Shown here piece by piece: positions 35,354 to 43,293 of a stretch of 64,000 bases of DNA (position 1 is its first letter; the number at the start of each line of letters is the position of its first letter). The notes beneath the pieces are model-generated. The model was given only the letters and a program-made list of their open reading frames with translations. It did not search any database and was not told the DNA's origin. The DNA is from Bacillus sp. AFS015802 (GTDB lineage Bacteria > Bacillota > Bacilli > Bacillales > Bacillaceae_B): positions 62,001 to 126,000 of the forward strand of contig NZ_NTUP01000014.1 in the NCBI RefSeq assembly GCF_002561455.1, in the 5' to 3' direction. Both the position numbers and the translations under genes were made by a program.

Positions 35354-38300
35354 ATGAGTATGAAGTTGAACAAATTGTTCATCAATCTAGTCATTTTCTT
35401 AATGGCATTTTCCAGTTTTACAATTGGAACGAGTGCTGCCATTAATAAGAATCTACTAGAACAGAATAGTAACAAGAAGACACTCGTAAAATCATTTAGT
35501 GATCAGGACGAAGGCAAGTATAATCCGAACGAAAAGGTGAGAGTAATTGTTGAGCTGAAGGATAAGCCGGCGATTTTCTCAGCTCAAAGCATTGGCAAGT
35601 CGTACAGCGATCTTTCAGATTCTGTAAAAGAAAAGCTGAAAGAAGAAGCATTAAATGCACAGGAGAAAGTGAAACATGACATAAAGAAAGCTTCTATTAA
35701 TATGTCTTATCAGGAAAGCTTTACGACCATTGTAAACGGATTCAGTGGGGAAGTGGACTATAAGTCTTTAGAAAAGATTGAGAAACTGTCTAATGTTGGA
35801 AAGGTACATATTTCACACGAGTATAAGCGACCTTCTGAGCAGCCTGACATGATTTACAGTAAAGAGCTTGTGAAGGCGCAGCAAACGTGGCAGGACTATG
35901 GGTATAAAGGCCAGGGGATGACGGTCGCGGTCATTGATACGGGTATTGATCCGGCTCATAAGGACATGGTTCTCAGTGATGAAACCAAACCTGAAATCTC
36001 TTCTGCCATGGTGAACAGACTTAAGAAAGAGAAAGGTCTACCGGGTAAATATTATACGAAAAAGGTTCCTTATGCGTATAACTACGCCGATGAAAATGAT
36101 CAGGTGTTGGATTTAGGACCTGGTGCGAGTATGCACGGAATGCACGTAGCGGGAACTGTTGGAGCAAACGGTGATGAGGAAAAAGGTGGCATAATGGGTG
36201 TGGCCCCTGAAGCTCAGCTCCTTGGACTGAAGGTTTTCGGAAATGACCCGGAAATGCCATCCACCTATAGTGATATTTATATTAAGGCAATCGATGATGC
36301 CATCATCCTAGGCGCTGATGTTATCAATATGAGTCTTGGTTCGACGGCGGCATTCGTACTGCCGGATGACCCTGAACAAAAAGCGATTGCAAGAGCAGTG
36401 GAAAATGGTGTGTTGATGTCCATTTCTGCAGGAAACTCAGCTCAATTTGGCGAAGGTCACGATAGCCCATTCTCTGAAAATCCGGACATTGGCGTCGTTG
36501 GCTCACCTGGATTATCTGCTGATTCCTTGCAAGTGGCATCATTTGAGAATCAGTATTTGGATCTTGGAGGCTTTAACGTAACGGTCGACGGAGAAGAACG
36601 TGACGCAGTTGCATTCTTATCCGCAAGTAGCGTAGATCCATCCACTCTCGGGGAGCAACCTTATGAATTAGTGGATGCCGGTCTCGGACGCATGCCTGGA
36701 GATTCAGAAGCGAATCCGAATGCAAATGATTTTACAGGGGTGAATCTTGAAGGAAAAGTGGCACTCATACAACGGGGAGAAAGTTCCTTTGTAGCGAAAA
36801 CATTGAATGCTCAGGAAAAAGGAGCCGTTGCTGTTATCATCTACAATAATACTGGCGGGTTTGTCAGTATGGCAACAGACAATTCCATCGAAATCCCCCA
36901 GCTTTTTGTCTTAAAGCAATATGGAGATGAGATAAAAGGATTATTGGATGAAGGGAAAAAGGTAGAAATCGCCTTTAAGGGAGAGAAAGTGAAATCATTG
37001 AACCCTGAAGCTGGAAAGATGTCGACTTTCACATCATGGGGAGTGACACCTAACCTTGACTTCAAGCCTGAAATTACGGCTCCAGGTGGAAATATCCTTT
37101 CTACCCTGCAAGATAATCAATATGGATTGATGAGCGGTACGTCTATGGCGGCACCACATGTTGCCGGTGGATCAGCCCTTGTTATGCAGAGAGTGGACAA
37201 AGATTTTAAACTCACAGGCTCTAAACGCGTGGAAATGACGAAGAATATTCTTATGAATACGTCAAAACCGCAGATGGATAAAGGAACGTACAATGACCAC
37301 TATCAGACGGGCCTTCCATACTCACCGAGACGAGAAGGATCAGGACTGATGGATCTTCATGCAGCGATGAGTACTCCGGTTGTCATCACAGAAAGTAAAT
37401 CTGGTTTAGGTAAAGTAGCCCTTAAAGAAATCGGGGATAAGACTGCTTTTACGTTAACTCTTAAGAACGTCAGCAATAAAGATGTGAAATATGTAGCGGA
37501 CGGAACCGTACAGACGGATCTTGTTTCCGAAGGTTATAACACACTTGAAACTCAAGGGATCTTTAAGAAAGATACGATTAGGGAAGAAGAGCCATTCTTA
37601 GGAGAATTCCCGGTCTCGTTTTCTTCATCAAAAGGAATGGAAACGGATAAAGGGTATACTGTTACAGTTCCTGCCGGTGGATCGGTCAATGTCGATGTAA
37701 CGGTCGATGTAAGTAATACCATTGATTGGTTTAATAACGCTTCATTAGATGAATTGTTTGAAAATGGATACTTTGTAGAAGGATTTATTTCCTTTAAAGA
37801 CCCACAAGATACAAATCCGGAGCTTTCAGTTCCTTATGTAGGATTCAAAGGGGACTGGGACCAGGCACCGATTCTTGATAACACCATTTATGATGAAAAG
37901 TCCTTTTACGGAAAAACAGGTTTAGTCAGCCCGGTTAAAGGAGCAGATAACCTCTATCTAGGAACTAATCCGGTAGAAGAAGAAGCGTATGAAAACAAAG
38001 TAGCCTTTTCTCCGAATGGGGACGGAATACAGGATGTCGTATTCCCTGCTTTATCTTTCCTGCGTAATGCTAAGAATGTTTCCTTCTCCATTCTGGATAG
38101 TAAAGGAACTTCACTATTAAAGTTAAGAACAGAAAAAGAAATTTCCAAACATTATTATGATGGAGGCTCGGCAGAAGACTTCACCCCGTTTAGCGAAGCA
38201 AAATGGGACGGGAAGTATAAAGGCAAAGTGGTAGATGACGGATGGTACTACTATGAAGTGAAAAGCATCGTAGATTATCCAGATGCTGAGTGGCAAACGA

Positions 38301-39676
38301 AGAAGATGAAAGTCTATGTAGACACGAAAAAACCAACTGTAACGTCATCTTATAATCCTGAAACTGGAAGACTGATGTGGGATGCGGACGACCAGGGGGT
38401 TGGAGTTTCCTATGTTGACATTCTTGTCAACGGAAAGAGTATTCTGGAAAAACCATTTTCATCAAGAACGAGCGAATACAAATTGGAGAATGTAGATAAA
38501 GACGCAACCATTAAGGTCTTGGTGTATGACTGGGCTGGAAATGTAGGAATCTCAGCTGCTAATAATGGTGATGATGATACGATACCGTTTGTCACTGCTC
38601 TTACTCCGGAGGCACTGAGTGTAACCAAGGAGAGAGCGGTCCCGGTTGAAGGATATGTGAACGATGATTCAGATGTGAAAGAATTACTTGTGAACGGTAA
38701 AAAAGTATCATTGAAGTGGGATGCAGCAAATAAGCGATATGCATTCAGTACAACCGTTGAATTTAAGGCGGATGGTGTCCAGGACATTAGGTTCTCAGGA
38801 ACCGATTCCAAAGGAAACCAAATTTCATTTATACGTAAAGTAATGGTAGATTCAACGCCGGCTAAATTGGACGTAAAAGCTTCATACTATACGAGTAAAG
38901 CAAATGCCATTCTTGATGTGAACATAGCTGATAACTTCAAAGAACTCCGTTTCTATATTGACGGCAGTGAAAAATATTATCAGGAATTCAGAGAACCTTA
39001 TGAAATGAAAGCCATCCAAAAGTCACTTAAGGAAGAGGTATCCTTAAAAGATGGTGCTAATCATTTCGAGTTAAAGCTTGTTGATATGGCTGGTAATGAA
39101 ACAGTGAAAAACATTTCCATCTATCGGACTTTCAAACAACCAAAATCGTTTAAAGATGTATCTTCGACTTACTGGGCAAAGGATGCGATCCAATACTTAA
39201 ACGTAATGGGCGTCATCAATGGTTATAGTAACGGTGAATTCGGCATTGACGACAGCATCACACGTCTACAGGCTGCCCAAATGATCGTCAGGGATTTGAA
39301 CTTGAGTACGAAGAATCGTCCTGATCCGAAGCTGAAAGATGTTAAACCTGGCAGCTACGGATACGATGTCATCGCAACGATCGCAGATGAAGGCATCATG
39401 ACGGGTACATTGGAGAAAATGTTCAACCCTAATCAAACCCTTACCCGTGCCCAAATGGCAAAGATTCTAGTGGAAGGGTATGAACTGGAAGGAAAATCTA
39501 AAGATACCTTCAAGGACGTATCCAATAATCATTGGGCGAAAGAGTATATCAATACCCTTTCAGTGAACGGAATTACCATTGGTTATCCAAATAATACGTT
39601 CAAACCAAGTGATATTACGACACGTGCACAATTTACAATGTTTTTGGCACGTACGAAAGATGATCGATTTAAATAA
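35354..39676 (+). CDS. Vpr-like subtilisin protease with C-terminal SLH domains
   Basis: ATG at 35354; a second ATG two codons on (35360) has better spacing from AAGGGGG and may be the true start. 1440 residues: signal peptide (about 1-31), I9-type propeptide (about 60-160), S8 domain with Asp195 ('AVIDTGIDP'), His261 ('MHGMHVAGT'), Asn in 'SISAGNSAQ' and Ser597 ('SGTSMAAPH'), split by a protease-associated domain (about 400-545, 'LIQRGESSFVAKTLNAQEKG'), then beta-rich Fn3/Ig-like domains (about 680-1255), and three SLH domains (about 1257-1440; 'NPNQTLTRAQMAKILVEGY', 'YPNNTFKPSDITTRAQFTMF'). The layout is that of Bacillus Vpr with an SLH anchor added. It should be active on the cell surface. 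Confidence 0.93.
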   Translation: MSMKLNKLFINLVIFLMAFSSFTIGTSAAINKNLLEQNSNKKTLVKSFSDQDEGKYNPNEKVRVIVELKDKPAIFSAQSIGKSYSDLSDSVKEKLKEEALNAQEKVKHDIKKASINMSYQESFTTIVNGFSGEVDYKSLEKIEKLSNVGKVHISHEYKRPSEQPDMIYSKELVKAQQTWQDYGYKGQGMTVAVIDTGIDPAHKDMVLSDETKPEISSAMVNRLKKEKGLPGKYYTKKVPYAYNYADENDQVLDLGPGASMHGMHVAGTVGANGDEEKGGIMGVAPEAQLLGLKVFGNDPEMPSTYSDIYIKAIDDAIILGADVINMSLGSTAAFVLPDDPEQKAIARAVENGVLMSISAGNSAQFGEGHDSPFSENPDIGVVGSPGLSADSLQVASFENQYLDLGGFNVTVDGEERDAVAFLSASSVDPSTLGEQPYELVDAGLGRMPGDSEANPNANDFTGVNLEGKVALIQRGESSFVAKTLNAQEKGAVAVIIYNNTGGFVSMATDNSIEIPQLFVLKQYGDEIKGLLDEGKKVEIAFKGEKVKSLNPEAGKMSTFTSWGVTPNLDFKPEITAPGGNILSTLQDNQYGLMSGTSMAAPHVAGGSALVMQRVDKDFKLTGSKRVEMTKNILMNTSKPQMDKGTYNDHYQTGLPYSPRREGSGLMDLHAAMSTPVVITESKSGLGKVALKEIGDKTAFTLTLKNVSNKDVKYVADGTVQTDLVSEGYNTLETQGIFKKDTIREEEPFLGEFPVSFSSSKGMETDKGYTVTVPAGGSVNVDVTVDVSNTIDWFNNASLDELFENGYFVEGFISFKDPQDTNPELSVPYVGFKGDWDQAPILDNTIYDEKSFYGKTGLVSPVKGADNLYLGTNPVEEEAYENKVAFSPNGDGIQDVVFPALSFLRNAKNVSFSILDSKGTSLLKLRTEKEISKHYYDGGSAEDFTPFSEAKWDGKYKGKVVDDGWYYYEVKSIVDYPDAEWQTKKMKVYVDTKKPTVTSSYNPETGRLMWDADDQGVGVSYVDILVNGKSILEKPFSSRTSEYKLENVDKDATIKVLVYDWAGNVGISAANNGDDDTIPFVTALTPEALSVTKERAVPVEGYVNDDSDVKELLVNGKKVSLKWDAANKRYAFSTTVEFKADGVQDIRFSGTDSKGNQISFIRKVMVDSTPAKLDVKASYYTSKANAILDVNIADNFKELRFYIDGSEKYYQEFREPYEMKAIQKSLKEEVSLKDGANHFELKLVDMAGNETVKNISIYRTFKQPKSFKDVSSTYWAKDAIQYLNVMGVINGYSNGEFGIDDSITRLQAAQMIVRDLNLSTKNRPDPKLKDVKPGSYGYDVIATIADEGIMTGTLEKMFNPNQTLTRAQMAKILVEGYELEGKSKDTFKDVSNNHWAKEYINTLSVNGITIGYPNNTFKPSDITTRAQFTMFLARTKDDRFK

Positions 39677-39684
39677 TTTAGAAG

Positions 39685-39718
39685 AATGCTATGGGACAAG
39701 TTTCCCATAGCATTTTTA
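39685..39718 (+). terminator. Rho-independent terminator
   Basis: Perfect 12-bp stem (39685-39696 with 39703-39714), loop CAAGTT, then TTTTT, after the Vpr-like gene. Confidence 0.9.
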
Positions 39719-39879
39719 ATTTTATAGATTTAAAGGAAAATATATGTAATAAAGGAATATGTCCTATAACTTCCCAAATTATATGATAAAATCGTAATAG
39801 TGTTTTTGAGAGATTTAGGTAAAAAGTGAAATGACTCAAAGAAATTGATGATCATTACATAAAAGGAAGGGACTACACT

Positions 39880-40500
39880 ATGAAATTATCAAAATCTTAT
39901 CGTATGTTTATTGCTACTGCTGCAACTGCTGTCTTGGTTACATCTGCCGTTTCTTCATCGGCTGCTGCTTCTTTTACAGACGTATCGGATCGATACAAGG
40001 AGGCGGTTGACTATTTAGTCGATCAAGAAATTACAAACGGGTTAACCGATACGACCTTTGGAGTGACTGATCAAATTAAACGTGGGGATGCAGCTGTCAT
40101 GATCGCGCGGGCTCTCGATTTAGATAGGTCCTCAGCGCCGGAATCAGGATTTACTGACGTTCCTGAGAGAGCACGTGAATCAGTAAATATCCTGAAACAA
40201 CAAGGTATCATTAATGGTAAAACAGACGTGAAATTCGGAGCGGAAGACACCCTGACCCGTGGAGAAATGGCCATCATTCTTTCCCGGGCATACGCACTCA
40301 CCGGGAGTTCAATCTTATCATTTACAGATGTAGGGGATCGCTATTTGGATGCTGTTCAGGCAATGGTTTATAATGGCATCACACAGGGGAAAACAGAGAC
40401 ACAATTTGGAACCCAACAAGAGATCATGCGTGGAGAATTCGCTCTTTTCATTTATAGAGCCGAAGGGAATGTGACTCCTGAAGTAATTGAAGTCAATTAG
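39880..40500 (+). CDS. SLH-only protein resembling the N-terminus of the S-layer protein
   Basis: 206 residues, ATG behind AAGGAAGGG. Signal peptide (1-29, 'KSYRMFIATAATAVLVTSA') and three SLH domains (about 30-195), ending a few residues after the third ('GNVTPEVIEVN'). It matches the S-layer protein N-terminus closely ('FTDVSDRYKEAVDYLV' is identical), and stops where that protein goes on into its Ig-like domains ('VVAPEVTSVSAIN'). It could be a relic of a second S-layer gene or a real small protein that fills wall-polymer sites without building lattice. The gene looks intact, with its own ribosome binding site and terminator. Confidence 0.88.
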   Translation: MKLSKSYRMFIATAATAVLVTSAVSSSAAASFTDVSDRYKEAVDYLVDQEITNGLTDTTFGVTDQIKRGDAAVMIARALDLDRSSAPESGFTDVPERARESVNILKQQGIINGKTDVKFGAEDTLTRGEMAIILSRAYALTGSSILSFTDVGDRYLDAVQAMVYNGITQGKTETQFGTQQEIMRGEFALFIYRAEGNVTPEVIEVN

Positions 40501-40540
40501 TGAAAGAGCAGCCAATAGGCAGAATTTAATTTAAAGACAA

Positions 40541-40567
40541 AAAACCTCCGAATTTCTCGGAGGTTTT
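40541..40567. terminator. Bidirectional terminator between convergent genes
   Basis: Perfect 11-bp stem AAAACCTCCGA (40541-40551) with TCGGAGGTTTT (40557-40567) and A/T runs on both flanks. Confidence 0.9.
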
Positions 40568-40577
40568 GTCATTGTCA

Positions 40578-42710
40578 TCACTCAGCAGCGTCTACGATAC
40601 GCCCTTCAACCTGAGGATCAACTTTTTCTAATGATTTTAAGTAATCAATGAAAATCTCATAATCAATATACCCAGGTTCGCTTACACGTCCATCTGCATA
40701 AGCATTGGCAAACATATCATATCCGTCTCCACCTTTAGCAGTAAACGTGTTGGTAGCTACAAAGTAAGAATCGGATTCACTTAATGGAACAAATTCAGTT
40801 CCATTGTTCACGTCTACAGAAAGGACTCTCTCTCCAGCCGGCTTACTGCTATCGTACGTGAATTTTAAACCGGAAACATGAAGGAATGCACCACTTGCAG
40901 TCGGGGCCGCACTTACACTGTGCTCTAAGGCAGCTTTAATTTCAGCTCCTGTAAGATTCATGATACCAAGGCTATTTCCAAACGGCATCAACGTTAATAC
41001 TTCACCCATCGTAATGTCGCCAGCATCAATGGAAGAACGGATACCTCCACCGTTTGAGAGGGCAATCATGGTTTCAGGGTTTATCGATTTAGCTTTTGCC
41101 AACATTCCGTCTGTAATGAGATTACCAAGATTGGTTTCTTTCGTACGGACATCTGCTCTTTCACCATCTAGTACCGAAACAGCTTCCACTCCAATGGATT
41201 GCTTTTTAAGGTCGGCGATTTGATCGGAATAAGGCTTTAGCATGGCAGCAACTTCAGGGTCTTCTTCTTGATCCGAAACATTAATCAATTCGCCCATATA
41301 ATACGCAATGGTTCCATCTTCATCGAATAATACATCCAACGTTCCAAGAGCTTTTCCGTATTCACCCGTTTGAACGATTACCGTAGGCTCTTCACCGTCT
41401 TCATTGATTACTGGTTCTGATAATGTAGAGTGGCTGTGGCCACCGACGATGATATCGATTCCATCAACTTGTTTTGCTAACTCTAAATCATTATCATATT
41501 GAAGGCTGTCATCATAGCCGATATGTGTGATCGCAATGATTTTGTTAATGCCCTGATCTTCAAACGCTTCGACCATCTCGTTCGCTCTGTCGATATAAGA
41601 AGAGAACTCAACAGCACCTGTACTTGAAATGTCTGGAGTTTCTTCAGTGGTAAGACCGAAGATCCCTACCTTTTCTCCGTTTACTTCTTTCACGATTCCA
41701 TCATAGATATGGGCGTCGGCCGGTTCGTCAGAAATAGCTGAGTACTGTAAGCCTTCGAACAATGGATCTTTGGAGAAATCAACATTGGAACTTACGAATG
41801 GAAAATTGGCATTTTTAATGAATTCAGTTAACGCCTTATGTCCATCTTCGCTTGCTCCAAGATCAAATTCATGGTTACCGAACGTCATGGCATCATACCC
41901 AAGATAATTCATGAATTCTAAGTCGGCTTGTCCCAGGAATTCATTAAAATAAAGAGTCCCGGAGAATACATCCCCAGCATCAAGTAATAGTGCATCTGGA
42001 TTATACTCGCGGTAGTCCTTAATTGCGGTAGCACGCTTCGCAATAGCATCCAGATTTCCATGAGTATCATTCGTATGCATAACTGAAAGCGGGAAAAGGC
42101 TGTCCTGCATTTCTTTGGCTATTGCCGCTTTATATAGGAAGATCGCATAATCTCCTCGTTTAGCTGGAAGATCGATCCCAAACTGTGTTTCCGAAATTCC
42201 TTGAGTGATTTCATTCGCCACCATCATTTGAACAGCAGGAGCGTACGTTTCTTTCACATCTGTAAATGCGATCTCGGTTGTACCTTCTAATCCGAATCCT
42301 CTTTCAAGCCATAGAGCTAGTTCACCGCGAGTGATATTCAACTGAGACCCGAAAGAAGTGGACGTTTTACCATTGGTGATTCCTGCTTCTTTTAATGCAT
42401 TCACTGCAGCCATACCGCGCTCGGGAACATCGGTAAATCCTGCTTCAGGTGCATTTTCGGTATCTAATTCTAGAACATTGGCTAATAAGATTGCGGCATC
42501 TACACGTTTGATGGACATACCCGTTCCGAATTGTGTATCGGATATTCCATTGGCCCCCATTGAAACGAGGAAGTCCACTGCATCCATATAACGGTCAGGA
42601 ACATCGGTAAATTCCTTGGCGCCTGCGGATGCAGTAGGTATAAATGCACTTGCAACAAGAGTAGCCGTTGTAGCAGAAGCTAAAAGCTTACGGTAAGATT
42701 TGTTTGACAA
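40578..42710 (-). CDS. SLH-anchored 5'-nucleotidase / metallophosphoesterase
   Basis: TTG start behind AGGGGAG. 710 residues: KSYRK-type signal peptide (1-29), three SLH domains (about 32-200), a metallophosphoesterase domain (about 207-430) with metal-binding 'MHTNDTHGNLD', 'DAGDVFSG', 'FGNHEFDLG' and 'VGGHSHSTL', and a 5'-nucleotidase C-terminal domain (about 500-690) with the substrate loop 'ALSNGGGIRSSI' and 'GGDGYDMF'. The family (UshA/YfkN type) releases phosphate from nucleotides or similar esters. Held on the wall, it could supply nucleosides and phosphate from outside. Its terminator is shared with the SLH-only gene. Confidence 0.93.
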   Translation of the reverse strand: MSNKSYRKLLASATTATLVASAFIPTASAGAKEFTDVPDRYMDAVDFLVSMGANGISDTQFGTGMSIKRVDAAILLANVLELDTENAPEAGFTDVPERGMAAVNALKEAGITNGKTSTSFGSQLNITRGELALWLERGFGLEGTTEIAFTDVKETYAPAVQMMVANEITQGISETQFGIDLPAKRGDYAIFLYKAAIAKEMQDSLFPLSVMHTNDTHGNLDAIAKRATAIKDYREYNPDALLLDAGDVFSGTLYFNEFLGQADLEFMNYLGYDAMTFGNHEFDLGASEDGHKALTEFIKNANFPFVSSNVDFSKDPLFEGLQYSAISDEPADAHIYDGIVKEVNGEKVGIFGLTTEETPDISSTGAVEFSSYIDRANEMVEAFEDQGINKIIAITHIGYDDSLQYDNDLELAKQVDGIDIIVGGHSHSTLSEPVINEDGEEPTVIVQTGEYGKALGTLDVLFDEDGTIAYYMGELINVSDQEEDPEVAAMLKPYSDQIADLKKQSIGVEAVSVLDGERADVRTKETNLGNLITDGMLAKAKSINPETMIALSNGGGIRSSIDAGDITMGEVLTLMPFGNSLGIMNLTGAEIKAALEHSVSAAPTASGAFLHVSGLKFTYDSSKPAGERVLSVDVNNGTEFVPLSESDSYFVATNTFTAKGGDGYDMFANAYADGRVSEPGYIDYEIFIDYLKSLEKVDPQVEGRIVDAAE

Positions 42711-43013
42711 TTCAATTCTCCCCTTAGTCTAGATAAATTAGAAGCTTTCCATTTCGACAATACTATAGACTAATTTACTACAGTCTTGTCGAAATGGATC
42801 AACCCCTGTTCATTATAACAGATACTGTGTCAAATTTATTACAAAATTTACTCTTTACAAAATATTAATACTAATTATTTGGGAACGTTCTCATTAGATG
42901 GGTTTGATTTAGAAAATGTTAAGAAATAATTCATGAAAGCAAGTTTAATAGGAAAAAGTGAATAGATATGTGCATATGTATTCCAATAAAACCAAAAATT
43001 ACTTATTTACATC
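42711..43013. other. Divergent AT-rich intergenic region, no gene seen
   Basis: It should hold the promoter of the minus-strand 5'-nucleotidase gene. TTCTACTTTTTCGAC-like pieces occur twice in inverted order around 42750 and 42790 (GTCGAAA / TTTCGAC), possibly an operator; otherwise nothing is seen. Confidence 0.4.
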
Positions 43014-43041
43014 TTGTAAGAATTACTATATGTGTTAAAAT
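43014..43041 (+). promoter_or_regulatory. Promoter for a possible small RNA
   Basis: TTGTAA (43014) and TAAAAT (43036) with a 16-base spacer and an extended TGT-type -10. It would start transcription near 43048, about 110 bases before a strong terminator with no gene between. Confidence 0.5.
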
Positions 43042-43047
43042 GGAAAT

Positions 43048-43158
43048 GTAAGTTTTATTCCTGTTTTGTTTTAACATATGTGTGAGAGTTGGGCCGGGTT
43101 GAGGCCGGAGTTGAAGAGAAAAGCATCTCATCTTGATGAGATGCTTTTCTCTTTTTTG
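43048..43158 (+). ncRNA. Possible small RNA or leader RNA
   Basis: A stretch between a promoter-like sequence (43014-43041) and a 17-bp perfect terminator stem (43115-43131 with 43136-43152, loop CTTG, then TTTTT) holds no open frame of note. A GC-rich patch GGGCCGGGTTGAGGCCGG (43091-43108), unusual in this AT-rich region, could form a small stem-loop. It resembles none of the riboswitches I know. It lies 135 bases before the NagPA gene, which seems to have its own TATAAT at 43235, so it may be an independent small RNA. Confidence 0.5.
43115..43157 (+). terminator. Strong intrinsic terminator of the possible small RNA
   Basis: Perfect 17-bp stem with a 4-base loop followed by six T; no protein gene lies in front of it on the plus strand. 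Confidence 0.88.
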
Positions 43159-43293
43159 TTTGTTACTTTTTAACCATCTTACGGCATAAAACGATAAGTT
43201 TCCTAAATCCCCTTTAAAATCTTACAAATTTCGCTATAATTTATAAAGTGACCCATATTTTAGTAGAAACATAATACAAAAGGAGCGTTATCA

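Noticed and set aside
35263-35445. 60-codon frame overlapping the start of the Vpr-like gene
   Set aside because: It overlaps the signal-peptide coding part of a certain gene in another frame and lacks a ribosome binding site.
43048-43158. The small RNA region as a cyclic-di-GMP riboswitch
   Set aside because: The conserved aptamer motifs of that class are absent.
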